A stretch of DNA of 64,000 bases from Clostridia bacterium (GTDB lineage: Bacteria > Bacillota > Clostridia > Lachnospirales > Anaerotignaceae): contig RZZU01000007.1 of assembly GCA_009929735.1 (NCBI GenBank), positions 27,077 to 91,076 of the forward strand. The letters run 5' to 3'. Below are positions 19,921 through 29,365 of the stretch, piece by piece. The notes below the pieces were generated by a model. The model saw nothing but the letters and a program-made list of their open reading frames with translations. It ran no database searches and had not been told where the DNA came from. Numbering within the stretch: position 1 is the stretch's first letter; each line of letters starts with the position of its first letter. The position numbers were made by a program, and so were the translations under genes.

Positions 19921-20078
19921 TTTGTCACCTGTCATATTGTATTTTGCCATTCTTTCTTGTTTAAGAAGGAAATTCTCGCTACTTGCCGTGAGAAGGCAAA
20001 AATGATGCCCGCTGAAGCCAGTCATTTCTTGACAACAATGGTGTTTCGTTTGTTTCTTATACATAGAATTTATTTGGG

Positions 20079-20642
20079 TTACTGTTTCACTTCTTTTGAT
20101 GCGTCATAACCTAATTCATAGTAAGTATTCTGATTAAACGTAAAGCTTTTAATCACGTCAAGACCAAGCTTTTTTGTATGCGCATAGTACGATCTGGTAT
20201 TGATCTGGTTGATAAAGGTGATCAAAATAGGAAATCTTTCCTGCATTTGCGCTCTGGAGAAATTAAAAATCTTAATGAGGACTTCGCTTCCTCTGTAATC
20301 CTTTTGAATGCAGACGGGCCCATATTGATAAGAATTTTCAGTAGTTAGTATCTGTCCCATATATTCCGTATTTTCTAGGTCATTCATCATATGCTGAAAA
20401 AGCGGCCATTTAGCCCAATATGCCCAGGACGCCGCCATAACGTAGGCTACGATTTTTGCACCGTCAGATGCAACGGCAATTCCGTTTTCTTTTTCAATGA
20501 GCTCCTGAAACTGCGCATCCGTAAATAAGGTGGTGACAAAGCCATCTGCTTTATCTAGTTCATCAATCGTTGCAATATGATTTTTTTTCTGTAACTCTGC
20601 TAAAGCGGGTATGTCTTTAATTGTAGCATTTCTGTATAGCAT
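20079..20642 (-). CDS. GNAT family N-acetyltransferase
   Basis: 187 residues. The N-terminal LYRNATIKDIPALAEL is a typical GNAT opening, and a YGPVCIQKDYRGSEV segment near 105-120 corresponds to the acetyl-CoA binding strand and loop. An ATG nine bases upstream (20651) abuts the GGAGGA ribosome site directly. The ATG at 20642 has nine-base spacing and is therefore chosen. The acceptor substrate is unknown. It lies 37 bases from the methyltransferase gene on the same strand and may share its transcript. Confidence 0.85.
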   Translation of the reverse strand: MLYRNATIKDIPALAELQKKNHIATIDELDKADGFVTTLFTDAQFQELIEKENGIAVASDGAKIVAYVMAASWAYWAKWPLFQHMMNDLENTEYMGQILTTENSYQYGPVCIQKDYRGSEVLIKIFNFSRAQMQERFPILITFINQINTRSYYAHTKKLGLDVIKSFTFNQNTYYELGYDASKEVKQ

Positions 20643-20679
20643 ACGATTCATCCTCCTACTATTTAGTCATTTCGGAATG

Positions 20680-22044
20680 CTAGCATCTCTTGGTTAACAG
20701 GCAAACTGATTCTACATGAACAGTTCTTGGGAACATATCCATCAATTTCACTCGTTCCACCTTATATCCTGCCTGTTGAAATATTACCAAATCTCTAGCC
20801 AAAGAAGTAGGCTTACAGGAAACATAAACGATTTCAGGGGCAGCAAAATCTATGATTTTTCCGATTGCTTTTGGATGGATGCCGTCCCGAGGAGGGTCTA
20901 CAATAATTAAATCAGGTTTGTCCGTCAATTCATCAACCTTTTGTAAAACATCCCCGGCGATAAAGGTGCAGTTTGACAAGCCGTTTCTGCTGGCATTTTC
21001 GTTTGCGGCAGAAACAGCCTCTTCAACCAATTCAATGCCGACAACCTTTTTTGAGCCTGCTTCAGCCATAATTTGGCCAATGGTTCCAGTTCCGCAATAC
21101 AAATCAAATACCATTTTATCGGAAACATTCCCAGCAAAGTCCTTGACGATGGCGTATAATTTTTCCGCACCCTTTGTGTTGGTCTGAAAAAAAGAATATA
21201 CGGATACCTTGAACTCTAAATCAAACAGCTTTTCTACAAAATAATCTCTGCCATACAAGGTCGTTATTTCATCACTGCGCACAACATCAGCAACACTATC
21301 ATTCACGGAATGAAGAATTCCACAAAGAGTGCCGCAAAGTGGCAATGCCAAGAGCATATTTTTAAATTCTTCCGCAGAAAAGGGGACTTCACTGCTTGTA
21401 ACCAAATTAACCAGTATTTCCCCTGTGGCAGCACCTTTTCTTACAACCAAATGGCGCAAAGAGCCCTCGTGGCGGAGCTTGTGGTAAAAGGGCACGTTTT
21501 TTTCCTGAAAGAAAGCCAAAGTGCCTTCGATAATTTTTAAGTAATCCTTGTCAATAATATTGCAATCCTTTAAGGATACAACCTCATAATGACTCATGCG
21601 CTTGCGCATCCCTAAAGCCAAATCGCCGTTTTTTTCTTCATCACCAAAAGAGAATTCGCACTTATTGCGGTAAGCTGTTTCGGATGGAGCGGGAACAATG
21701 CCTTCCCAGCTTTTTACATTGATTTTTTCTTGCTCAAGTAGACGTTTTACTTGACGCTCCTTTAATTTTAATTCTTCCTCGTGGCGCAGGGGTTGGTAGG
21801 TGCAGCCGCCGCAAAGCGTGTAGTGAGAACAGACGCCATCCTGCCTTTCCAAAGGAGAGTGTTCTAAAACGGTTTGCTGTCTAGCTTCAATGCCGCTGCT
21901 TCTTTTTTTAATGATTTGTGCCTGCACGGTTTGACCGGGAATGCCGTTTTTTACGACAACCTTTTCTCCATCCACAAAACCAAAGGCTTTATTAGGGAAA
22001 GCAACATCCTCGATTTGAATGGTAATGATATCTTTTTTCTTCAT
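20680..22044 (-). CDS. rlmD: 23S rRNA (uracil-5-)-methyltransferase of the RlmD/RumA family
   Basis: 454 residues. An N-terminal TRAM RNA-binding domain (about 1-60) is followed by a four-cysteine Fe-S motif CSHYTLCGGC with an upstream partner. The SAM-binding motif FDLYCGTGTIGQIM lies near 308-321, and the catalytic cysteine is in YVSCKP. Members methylate C5 of uridines in 23S rRNA (U1939 and/or U747 positions in E. coli numbering). Whether this one is RlmD or the dual RlmCD enzyme of Firmicutes cannot be decided from sequence alone. Divergent from the S1-domain gene. Confidence 0.93.
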   Translation of the reverse strand: MKKKDIITIQIEDVAFPNKAFGFVDGEKVVVKNGIPGQTVQAQIIKKRSSGIEARQQTVLEHSPLERQDGVCSHYTLCGGCTYQPLRHEEELKLKERQVKRLLEQEKINVKSWEGIVPAPSETAYRNKCEFSFGDEEKNGDLALGMRKRMSHYEVVSLKDCNIIDKDYLKIIEGTLAFFQEKNVPFYHKLRHEGSLRHLVVRKGAATGEILVNLVTSSEVPFSAEEFKNMLLALPLCGTLCGILHSVNDSVADVVRSDEITTLYGRDYFVEKLFDLEFKVSVYSFFQTNTKGAEKLYAIVKDFAGNVSDKMVFDLYCGTGTIGQIMAEAGSKKVVGIELVEEAVSAANENASRNGLSNCTFIAGDVLQKVDELTDKPDLIIVDPPRDGIHPKAIGKIIDFAAPEIVYVSCKPTSLARDLVIFQQAGYKVERVKLMDMFPRTVHVESVCLLTKRC

Positions 22045-22075
22045 GAATTCTCCTCCGAAAGTGGTTAGATTTTAT

Positions 22076-22104
22076 TTGTATTCAAGTGTATTCTATGGTA
22101 TACT
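22076..22104 (+). promoter_or_regulatory. Promoter of the S1-domain gene
   Basis: TTGTAT at 22076-22081 and TATACT at 22099-22104, 17-base spacer, about 43 bases before the chosen ATG. Confidence 0.7.
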
Positions 22105-22146
22105 GTTCCAGTAATCTTAAAATTCTGAACGGGAGTGTATATTGGA

Positions 22147-22593
22147 ATGTCTGAAAAATTAGAAGTAGGCAGTATTGTTGAAGGAAAGATTGTGCGCATT
22201 AAACCTTTCGGTGCAATTGTTTCTTTAGGCTCTTTACAAGGATTAGTGCATATCTCTCAAGTTGCCAACAGCTTCGTACAAGATATCAATGACCATATAA
22301 AGATTGGGGATATTGTTAAAGTAAAGGTTCTTTCCATTGATGAGGAATCGCATAAAATTGCATTATCTATTCGGGATGCTTTACCCAGGGAAGAACGCCA
22401 GCCCAAATCCGATAGGCCTTTCCGTAAACCAAATCAGACACAAAAGCCCCCAAGCCCTGCTGAGGAGTTTTTACGTCCTCAATCCGCTGGTAATGGTGCT
22501 TCAGATTTTGAAGAAAAAATGAAGGAATGGGCAAAGCAGTCTAACGAGCGTCATACCAGCTTGAATAAAAGAGCAAATAAGCGCTCCTATTAA
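22147..22593 (+). CDS. S1 RNA-binding domain protein (YugI/CvfD-like)
   Basis: 148 residues: one S1 domain (about 5-75, with GKIVRIKPFGAIVSL and GLVHISQVAN) and a charged, proline-rich tail. Such small S1 proteins bind ribosomes or RNA and act in post-transcriptional control. The ATG at 22147 is chosen with GGGAG eleven bases upstream. An in-frame GTG at 22135 overlaps that ribosome site and is unlikely. Confidence 0.88.
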   Translation: MSEKLEVGSIVEGKIVRIKPFGAIVSLGSLQGLVHISQVANSFVQDINDHIKIGDIVKVKVLSIDEESHKIALSIRDALPREERQPKSDRPFRKPNQTQKPPSPAEEFLRPQSAGNGASDFEEKMKEWAKQSNERHTSLNKRANKRSY

Positions 22594-22665
22594 AATATTG
22601 CTTAAACATCTTACCATGAAACTGTTTTAGATGCAATAAACAGACGGCGCAGTGGGAGGAATATT

Positions 22666-22962
22666 ATGTCATTGTTTTTTGTCGTGGGAATATATTTTTA
22701 TGCACGTGGTGTATTTGCATTGTTTGGACAGACAACTTTGTATACCAAGCGTATGTTGGAACGCATAGAGCCCGAAAATTTACCTGCTTACTTGAAGGAA
22801 ATAGGAACCTTGCAAATGGTGGTTGGAACAATTTTTGTTGGCAAAGCGTTGATAGATATTGCATTCCCTTTTCATAAGGTGTTTTACTGGATATTTATTA
22901 CGTTATTGGTTGTTTGTGTTTTTTTTCTTGCCCGTTGTAATGAACGGTATACTAAAAAATAA
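22666..22962 (+). CDS. Small membrane protein of unknown function
   Basis: 98 residues with three hydrophobic segments (about 3-20, 47-66, 71-90) and a basic C-terminus. GGAGG stands before the ATG and a terminator follows, so it is probably real. I do not recognise the family. It is the second gene after the S1-domain protein and may share its promoter. Confidence 0.7.
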   Translation: MSLFFVVGIYFYARGVFALFGQTTLYTKRMLERIEPENLPAYLKEIGTLQMVVGTIFVGKALIDIAFPFHKVFYWIFITLLVVCVFFLARCNERYTKK

Positions 22963-22969
22963 AAGTTGG

Positions 22970-23007
22970 GCCTTTTTGCATTTGCAGAAAGGCTTTTTAT
23001 TTTTTTG
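22970..23007 (+). terminator. Intrinsic terminator after the small membrane protein gene
   Basis: GCCTTTTTGC (22970-22979) pairs with GCAGAAAGGC (22984-22993), followed by a T-rich run. The next 275 bases up to the metN promoter hold no gene. Confidence 0.85.
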
Positions 23008-23282
23008 AAGGAATTCCAAGCCATTCAAGGGAACGTTTTTTCTTACTTAAAGAAGTGCATTAGGCTTTTCGATGCTGCTATTTTTAAGGGATGCCGTGTT
23101 TATAAAATTAAGATGAAAAATAAGCCGTTTTCAGAGTTGTGACTGGCGTTTCCATGGTGAAAGTTGGCGAAATGAAAAATAATTATGAAAATATGTATAG
23201 TTGGAAAAGTGTGTTTCATATTTTTCTGTTCATTATTTCACAAAAATAAGGGGAACTAAGTTTTATATGGCGCAAAAGGGTG

Positions 23283-23311
23283 TTGACAAGAAAATAGTGT
23301 TGTATTATGAT
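23283..23311 (+). promoter_or_regulatory. Promoter of the metNIQ T-box leader
   Basis: Consensus TTGACA at 23283-23288 and TATGAT at 23306-23311 with a 17-base spacer. Confidence 0.8.
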
Positions 23312-23317
23312 TAACCC

Positions 23318-23610
23318 AATTAAAAATACAAAGACGTTGAAAAGAAGAGTAGTGAGCGGATGCTTTTACAGAGAGTCCTCATTTGGTGGAAGAGGATAAA
23401 GATATGCTGATGAAGATGGTCTTGGAGTTGCATGGTCGAATTGATTTAGACCGTGACGGGTGCACCCGTTAGCGTGCCAGGGTATTATCCATACGTATGG
23501 ACGTACTTGTTGAGGTTTGTTTTGTGAGGAACAAATAAAATTAGGTGGTAACGCGAAGCTTTGCTCTCGCCCTGATGATAAAAATCATTATGGGCGGGAG
23601 CTTTTTATAT
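23318..23610 (+). promoter_or_regulatory. T-box riboswitch leader, probably methionine-specific
   Basis: The leader shows the conserved T-box elements in order. Stem I has AGAGAG at 23370-23375 and GGTGGAAG at 23385-23392. The palindrome ACGGGTGCACCCGT is probably stem III. The T-box sequence AGGTGGTAACGCG is at 23543-23555. The terminator is GCTCTCGCCC... with GGGCGGGAGC (23563-23601) and a T tract. The likely specifier codon is ATG (Met) at 23416-23418, just before the conserved-like TCTTGGAG; this placement is by pattern, not by folding. Uncharged tRNA would pair with the T-box and favour antitermination, turning on the transporter in methionine shortage. Confidence 0.9.
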
Positions 23611-23651
23611 TTAAGGCTTGCACTTGATACAAAAGAAGAGGGGGGAACGGT

Positions 23652-24683
23652 ATGATTTCGCTGGAAAAAGTAAGCAAAACCTTTCAGGCAGGTGGTGGAG
23701 CAATTCATGCGGTGGAGGAAGTCAGCTTAAGGATTGGCGCAGGTGAAATATTCGGTATTATTGGCTTTTCAGGTGCCGGAAAATCAACCTTGGTTCGGTG
23801 TATTAATCTTTTGGAAAGACCGACAGGAGGGAAGGTAATCATTGACGGGATTGACCTCATGGGGTTGCCAGAGGTTCGTTTAAGAGAGGAAAGACGAAAA
23901 ATAGGCATGATTTTTCAGCATTTTAATCTGTTGCGCTCCCGTAATGTGTACCAGAATATTGCGTTTCCTTTGCGCAAGAGTAAGCTGTCAAACGCCCAAA
24001 AGCATGAGAAAATCGTATCCTTGCTGGAGCTTGTTGGATTGTCCGACAAAAAGGATGCTTATCCATCACAGCTGTCGGGTGGGCAGAAGCAAAGAGTGGC
24101 GATTGCAAGAGCTTTGGCAAATGATCCAAAGGTTTTGCTTTGCGATGAGGCAACCAGTGCCCTTGATCCGCAGACGACGAAGTCCATTTTGAACCTATTA
24201 AAAAAGGTAAATAAAGAGCTGGGAATTACAATCGTTTTGATTACCCATGAAATGGCAGTGGTAAAGGACATTTGTGACAGGGTCGCCATTATGGAGCTGG
24301 GGCGTGTTGTGGAAGAAGGAGAAACAGCAAATGTTTTCTCACATCCTAAGGAAAAGCTAACCCGTGATTTTATGGATACAGCAAGTAACATCAATAAAAT
24401 ATACGAACTACTTGAGGAAGAACATGAATTAACACAGATTAAAAACGGTGAAAAATTGGTGCTGCTTACCTATTCGGGCGGGAACGCCGGAGAGTCCGTG
24501 ATTTCTCATTTGGCACAGGAATATCATGTTGAGGCAAATATAATTTTTGGGAATGTGGATATTTTAAAAGATAAGCCCATTGGGAAGCTGGTTGTAATAC
24601 TAAGCGGAGAAGCGGAAAATATGCAAAAAGCATTGCAATATATTCAGGACAGAAAAGTAGAGCTGGAGGTGATTAAGGGATGA
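23652..24683 (+). CDS. metN: Methionine ABC transporter ATP-binding protein
   Basis: 343 residues. ABC ATPase: Walker A GFSGAGKSTL (about 38-47), Q-loop FQHFNLL, signature LSGGQKQRVAIARAL, Walker B VLLCDEATSALD. A C-terminal NIL (ACT-like) domain from about 265 is typical of MetN and mediates feedback by methionine. The gene overlaps metI by four bases (ATGA). The T-box leader and MetQ partner support methionine or its derivatives as substrate. Confidence 0.95.
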   Translation: MISLEKVSKTFQAGGGAIHAVEEVSLRIGAGEIFGIIGFSGAGKSTLVRCINLLERPTGGKVIIDGIDLMGLPEVRLREERRKIGMIFQHFNLLRSRNVYQNIAFPLRKSKLSNAQKHEKIVSLLELVGLSDKKDAYPSQLSGGQKQRVAIARALANDPKVLLCDEATSALDPQTTKSILNLLKKVNKELGITIVLITHEMAVVKDICDRVAIMELGRVVEEGETANVFSHPKEKLTRDFMDTASNINKIYELLEEEHELTQIKNGEKLVLLTYSGGNAGESVISHLAQEYHVEANIIFGNVDILKDKPIGKLVVILSGEAENMQKALQYIQDRKVELEVIKG

Positions 24684-25357
24684 GTTTTTTATATAAAATT
24701 GCCCCTCATTTGGAGTCCTTGCAGGGCGAATTAATAAAATGTATGCAGCAAACCTTTCAAATGCTGTTTATTTCAGGAACAATTGCATTTGTACTAGGCT
24801 TGATTTTAGGCGTACTACTGATTGTTACGAAAAAAGATGGGCTGATGCAAAATCAGGTAGTATATAAATTTTTGGATAAAGCCATTGACATTGTCCGCTC
24901 TATCCCCTTCATTATCCTAATGGTGCTTTTGATACCCATTAGTCGGGCAATTGTGGGTACGGGTTCGGGTGTTACGGGGTCTTATGTTGCGCTGATAGCG
25001 GGAACGGTTCCTTTTTTTGCAAGGCAGATCGAAACCGTATTATCGGATGTGGATTATGGGATTATCGAGGCAAGCGAGGCAATGGGTTTTGGCCCCACGG
25101 AAATTATTTTTAGTGTTTACCTGAAGGAAAGTATTCCAGGAATTACTCGTGTGACAATGATTACCTTTGTAAGCTTAATTGGTATCACTGCCATTGCAGG
25201 GGCGATTGGTGCGGGAGGCTTAGGAGATTTTGCCATCCGTTACGGTCATCAAATGGGGTACAGAGATATGATTTGGGTAACGGTTGCCATTATTTTGCTG
25301 ATTATCACTGTGATTCAGTGGATTGGAAATACCATTATTAGAAAAACAATACACTAA
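24680..25357 (+). CDS. metI: Methionine ABC transporter permease
   Basis: 225 residues with five membrane helices. The EAA loop that docks on the ATPase is visible as EASEAMGFGPTEIIFSVYL near residues 133-151. The gene starts within the last codons of metN (ATGA overlap), indicating translational coupling. Confidence 0.95.
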   Translation: MSFLYKIAPHLESLQGELIKCMQQTFQMLFISGTIAFVLGLILGVLLIVTKKDGLMQNQVVYKFLDKAIDIVRSIPFIILMVLLIPISRAIVGTGSGVTGSYVALIAGTVPFFARQIETVLSDVDYGIIEASEAMGFGPTEIIFSVYLKESIPGITRVTMITFVSLIGITAIAGAIGAGGLGDFAIRYGHQMGYRDMIWVTVAIILLIITVIQWIGNTIIRKTIH

Positions 25358-25434
25358 GGCTTGGCTGTTCAATGGAAACATTTTAAGCATAAAAAAAAGA
25401 CAAGAAAGCATAAATAGAAAAGGAGAGATGTATT

Positions 25435-26310
25435 ATGAAAAAGAATTTGAGAAAATTATTTGCGGCAACATTGGCAACTGCGGTTGTATTAGGCTTGGCA
25501 GGCTGCGGTTCTTCGGGCAGTGCAGAGGAAGCGGCACCAGCAGCAGATGACAGCGCTGAGGTAACGATTGTAAAGGTTGGTGTAGTGGGTGAATACAATG
25601 CCCAGTGGGATACTGTGAACGAATTGCTTGCAGATGACAATATTCAGGTTGAGCTTGTAAAATTTTCGGACTATGCCGCTCCAAACCGTGCGTTAAACGA
25701 TGGCGAAGTGGATTTGAATGCATTCCAACACAAAGCATTCTTGGCAAACGAGATTGAAACAAAAGGTTACGATATTGTAGATATTGGGGATACATTTATT
25801 TCTCCCATATCTATGTTTAATAACAAAGATAAGATTTCTTCCGTTGCAGATATTCAAGACGGCGATGTGATTGCAATCCCCAGCGATTTGACAAACGGCG
25901 GCCGTGCTTTGAAATTAATGGAAGCAGCAGGGCTGATTGAATGTGACCCTACAAAGGGCTTTGTACCTACAAAACAAGACATCACAAAATATAATAAGCA
26001 GATTGAAATTCTGGAAGCAGAATCTGCAACCTTGGCTAATATGTTACCCGACTGCGCAGCAGCAATTATTAACGGCGGCAATGCTTATACAGCAGGATTA
26101 GATGCCAAGGAAGATACAATTTTCACAGAAAATGTTGATCCCGCAGTAAATGAATCCGTACCTCAATTAGTGAATGTCATTGTATGCCGTACAGCAGATA
26201 AAGACAATGCAGTATATCAGAAAGTTGTAGAAGCATATCAAACAGAAGAAGTTAAAACAACAATCAACGATGCATACAAAGGTGCTTTTATCTGCGCTTG
26301 GGAAGAGTAA
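25435..26310 (+). CDS. metQ: Methionine-binding lipoprotein (NlpA/MetQ family)
   Basis: 291 residues. A lipoprotein signal ends in the lipobox LAGC (Cys near residue 24), followed by a Ser/Ala/Asp-rich linker. The solute-binding domain carries family motifs GVVGEYNAQWDTV, DLNAFQHKAFL and PSDLTNGGRALKLM. It should be anchored outside the cell membrane and deliver substrate to MetI-MetN. AGGAGAG precedes the ATG. Confidence 0.95.
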   Translation: MKKNLRKLFAATLATAVVLGLAGCGSSGSAEEAAPAADDSAEVTIVKVGVVGEYNAQWDTVNELLADDNIQVELVKFSDYAAPNRALNDGEVDLNAFQHKAFLANEIETKGYDIVDIGDTFISPISMFNNKDKISSVADIQDGDVIAIPSDLTNGGRALKLMEAAGLIECDPTKGFVPTKQDITKYNKQIEILEAESATLANMLPDCAAAIINGGNAYTAGLDAKEDTIFTENVDPAVNESVPQLVNVIVCRTADKDNAVYQKVVEAYQTEEVKTTINDAYKGAFICAWEE

Positions 26311-26384
26311 AATAATGATTTCCCAAAGTGTTAGATAGATGAAAGGATAAAAAAATTTTTTGTATAGAAAATCAGGAGGGGTTT

Positions 26385-26445
26385 ACCCATCCGAAAATAC
26401 AGATGGGTTTATCGGTTTTTACCGATGAGCGCATCTGTTTTGCTT
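26385..26445 (+). terminator. Structured terminator region after metQ with two mutually exclusive pairings
   Basis: ACAGATG (26399-26405) can pair with CATCTGT (26432-26438) around an inner ATCGGT/ACCGAT hairpin, followed by TTTTGCTT, a plausible terminator. ACCCATC (26385-26391) instead pairs with GATGGGT (26402-26408), which shares bases with the first stem. The two folds exclude each other. Confidence 0.55.
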
Positions 26446-26508
26446 AGGATTTTTCGGAAAATATTTCATTGACAAATAATAAAATGTGTTGAAAAAGGCG
26501 GTGCGGCT

Positions 26509-27687
26509 ATGGCACTAAAGGGCTATATTTTAAAGGAAAAAGAGTATATCATTGAATTGAGAAGATATTTTCATGCCCATCCTGAGGTTAGCTTGCAGGA
26601 ATTTGAAACCTGCAAGAAAATTGAGGCGGAGCTTGATGCTTTGGGGATTCCACACAGAAGAGTGGGGGAAACTGGTGTATATGCGTGGATTGATGGAAAA
26701 AAATCTCCCCAAGGGAAAATTGTTGCACTCAGGGCAGATATGGATGCCCTTGCCATGGAGGATTTGAAAATAGTTCCTTATCATTCCCAAAGAAAGGGAT
26801 TTTGCCATGCCTGCGGACATGACGCCCATTCAGCAACTTTGCTTGGAGCGGCAAAGGTTTTAAAGTCAATGGAGAATGACTTTTCGGGACAGGTGAGGCT
26901 GTTTTTTCAGCAGGCAGAGGAAATTGGGCAGGGTGCAAGGCTTTTTGTTCAAGAGGGCTTGCTCAATGGATGCGAAAGGATATACGGCGCTCATGTTGCG
27001 AGCAGACTGCAAAGCGGTAAAGTGGCATTGACGAAAGGGCCCCAGTGTGCCAGCTGTGATTATTTCAAAATAACCATAACTGGAAAGGGAGCCCATGTTT
27101 CGACGCCACATTTGGGCGTGGATGCGGCATATATTGCGGCGCAGGTTGTTGTAAACTTGCAGTCCATTGTAGCAAGAAGCACTGCACCGCTGGAAACCGT
27201 CGTTGTAGGCGTGGGTGTAATCAAAGCAGGCACACAGTATAACATTGTTGCGGAAAAAGCGGAAATTGAAGGGACAACCAGAAGCTTTTTGCCCAAGGTG
27301 CGCAATTTTACAAATGAAAGAGTGGTACAGCTAGCGAAGCAGACAGCCGCAATGTACGGTGCTGAGGCTGAGGTTTCTTTTTTGGATTATGCCGCACCCT
27401 TAGTAAACGATGGGGATGCAGTAGAAGAAGTGACGAGGATTGCCGAAAGGCTGATTGAGCGAATAAATATTGTGGAGGACTATGAAAAGGCATTGGGAGC
27501 CGATGATTTTGCTGATTATTTGGCTGTGACAAAGGGAATATATGCTTTTATTGGCACTGGAAACGAGGAGAACCCCAATACAAAGGTTGCCCATCATCAC
27601 GGTTTATTTGATCTTGATGAGGAGGCGTTGCTGCTTTCGTGTAACTTGTATGTGGATTATGCTTTACAGGTTTTGGAGACAGAATAA
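26509..27687 (+). CDS. M20 family amidohydrolase (N-acyl amino acid or peptide hydrolase)
   Basis: 392 residues of the IAA-amino-acid hydrolase/hippurate hydrolase branch of M20. Metal and catalytic motifs: HAHPEVSLQEFET near 20, LRADMDALAM, CGHDAHSATLLG (about 101-112), QQAEEIGQGA (about 129-138), and C-terminal TKVAHHHGLFD. The dimerisation domain lies between. Located after metNIQ, it may free methionine from N-acyl or peptide forms taken up by that transporter; this is inference. Whether it is cotranscribed depends on the structured region ahead of it. Confidence 0.92.
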   Translation: MALKGYILKEKEYIIELRRYFHAHPEVSLQEFETCKKIEAELDALGIPHRRVGETGVYAWIDGKKSPQGKIVALRADMDALAMEDLKIVPYHSQRKGFCHACGHDAHSATLLGAAKVLKSMENDFSGQVRLFFQQAEEIGQGARLFVQEGLLNGCERIYGAHVASRLQSGKVALTKGPQCASCDYFKITITGKGAHVSTPHLGVDAAYIAAQVVVNLQSIVARSTAPLETVVVGVGVIKAGTQYNIVAEKAEIEGTTRSFLPKVRNFTNERVVQLAKQTAAMYGAEAEVSFLDYAAPLVNDGDAVEEVTRIAERLIERINIVEDYEKALGADDFADYLAVTKGIYAFIGTGNEENPNTKVAHHHGLFDLDEEALLLSCNLYVDYALQVLETE

Positions 27688-27717
27688 GGAGATAAAGCTA
27701 GTTTTCTTGCAATGCAA

Positions 27718-27760
27718 AAGCCAGTATTACAAGGTAGATCCTGTAATACTGGCTTTTTTT
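27718..27760. terminator. Bidirectional intrinsic terminator
   Basis: AAGCCAGTATTACA (27718-27731) pairs with TGTAATACTGGCTT (27742-27755) and is followed by seven T on the plus strand. The minus-strand side has TTTTGC, so it can serve both the amidohydrolase gene and the converging MATE gene. Confidence 0.9.
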
Positions 27761-27823
27761 CTTGTTTGAAAAGACTTAGGAAACTACGCCTTTCAAAAAG
27801 TGTCAATATTGTCTTTTTTATCA

Positions 27824-29182
27824 TTAAAAGTTCAGCTTTTTCATCGTTCGTGCAAGGAATAAGGAACAAAGGGCAAAGGCCGCAATTTCTGCGATAGGGA
27901 ATGCAAGCCAAACCTGATTTAATTCGCCAAAACGCGCCAACAAATAGGCGGCAGGCAAAAGCACAACCAGCTGTCTTGCAACGGAGATAAGCAGGCTGTA
28001 AATGCCATTGCCCAACGCCTGAAATACTGAGCTTGTAACGATATTATACCCTGCCAGCAGGAAGCTGAAGGAAATAATCCTTAAAGCCGGTACACCGATT
28101 GCGATCATGTTTTCTGAAGCTTTAAACATTGCCAAGAGCTTGTGGGGCAGGAACTGAAAAATGGCAAAGCCAGCGAACATAATCACGACTGCGGCAATAA
28201 TGCTCATTTTAATTGTTTGGTGAATACGCAGTTTATTTCTAGCACCATAGTTATAAGCAATAATTGGAATCATACCATTGTTTAAGCCGAATACAGGCAT
28301 AAAGATAAAGCTTTGCAGTTTAAAGTATATGCCGAAAACAGCAATTGCGGTTGAGGTAAACCCATCCAAAATACGATTCATGCAAAAAATCATAATTGAG
28401 CCGATAGAAATCATTAAAATTGAGGGAATTGCAACGGTATATATTTTTTTCAGTATGTATTTATTTGGAAGGACATTTTTAATGTCAATATGTATTTCAT
28501 GGTTTCTTTTTAGGTTGAGATAAAGAGCAACCATACAGCCAATCATTTGACCAAAAATGGTGGCAATCGCTGCGCCGGCAACCCCCATTTTCGGGATGCC
28601 AAACATACCAAAAATGAAAATAGGGTCTAAAATGATATTCACGACGGCACCGATGCCTTGGCTGATCATTGCCTCAAAGGTTCGGCCCGTTGCTTGCAGC
28701 AGACGCTCCATTGCAACCTGTAAAAAAATACCAAAAGAACCAAAGAGGACAATGCGCAGATATATTTCACCATCTTGAATAATTTCGGTGACATCTGTTT
28801 GACCCCTTAAGAACGATTTTGTAAAGACAAAGGCAATTAAAATAAAGAATAACCAGTTCAGTACAGCTAAAAACAAGCTAACACTGGCTGTTTTGTTTGC
28901 AGTATCAAACTTTTTTGCACCTAGGCTTTTTGAGAGCAAGGCATTTACACCAACCCCTGTGCCTGCGCCAACAGCAATCATAAAGTTTTGCATGGGAAAT
29001 GCTAAAGATACTGCGGACAACGCATTTTCACTAATTTGCGCTACGAAAGCGCTGTCTACAATATTATACAGTGCTTGTACAAGCATAGATATAACCATAG
29101 GGACAGACATTGTAACAAGTAATTTATTTACGGGCATAGTGCCCATCTTGTTTTCTTTTATTTCAGTGGCAACGGAACTCAT
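27824..29182 (-). CDS. MATE family efflux transporter
   Basis: 452 residues with about twelve membrane helices in two repeats; N-terminal MPVNKLLVTMSVPMVISMLV and the repeat-2 opening are characteristic of DinF/NorM-like MATE exporters. It should expel cationic compounds using a sodium or proton gradient; substrate unknown. The start at 29182 has AAGGAGG seven bases upstream and gives the normal family length, so the 56-residue in-frame extension is rejected. Confidence 0.94.
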   Translation of the reverse strand: MSSVATEIKENKMGTMPVNKLLVTMSVPMVISMLVQALYNIVDSAFVAQISENALSAVSLAFPMQNFMIAVGAGTGVGVNALLSKSLGAKKFDTANKTASVSLFLAVLNWLFFILIAFVFTKSFLRGQTDVTEIIQDGEIYLRIVLFGSFGIFLQVAMERLLQATGRTFEAMISQGIGAVVNIILDPIFIFGMFGIPKMGVAGAAIATIFGQMIGCMVALYLNLKRNHEIHIDIKNVLPNKYILKKIYTVAIPSILMISIGSIMIFCMNRILDGFTSTAIAVFGIYFKLQSFIFMPVFGLNNGMIPIIAYNYGARNKLRIHQTIKMSIIAAVVIMFAGFAIFQFLPHKLLAMFKASENMIAIGVPALRIISFSFLLAGYNIVTSSVFQALGNGIYSLLISVARQLVVLLPAAYLLARFGELNQVWLAFPIAEIAAFALCSLFLARTMKKLNF

Positions 29183-29241
29183 TGATAAACCTCCTTTTCC
29201 GTAATAAAACTTCAGTTTGGTCGTAAAGTGTGCGAAAGTAT

Positions 29242-29261
29242 AGCGCTGCCGAAGCAGCGCT
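29242..29261 (-). other. UUCG-capped hairpin in the MATE leader
   Basis: On the minus strand AGCGCTGC-TTCG-GCAGCGCT forms an 8-bp stem with an extra-stable C(UUCG)G loop between the MBL gene and the MATE gene. It lacks a T tract downstream on that strand, so it is either a weak terminator or an untranslated-region structure. Confidence 0.55.
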
Positions 29262-29365
29262 ATTTTGCTTTTGATGGAATATCTACCAATGATACGCTGA
29301 TATAATATTATTGTCAATACAAATTTAGAGTTGCCCATGAAACCACGCACAATCTGGCTTTCCTT

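Noticed and set aside
23012..23650. SAM (S-box) riboswitch upstream of metN
   Set aside because: The leader has T-box landmarks (AGAGAG, GGTGGAAG, AGGTGGTAACGCG) and not the S-box core.
26381..26445. Known small riboswitch between metQ and the M20 gene
   Set aside because: The hairpins do not carry guanidine-II, preQ1 or other loop motifs that I could recognise; kept only as a structured terminator region.
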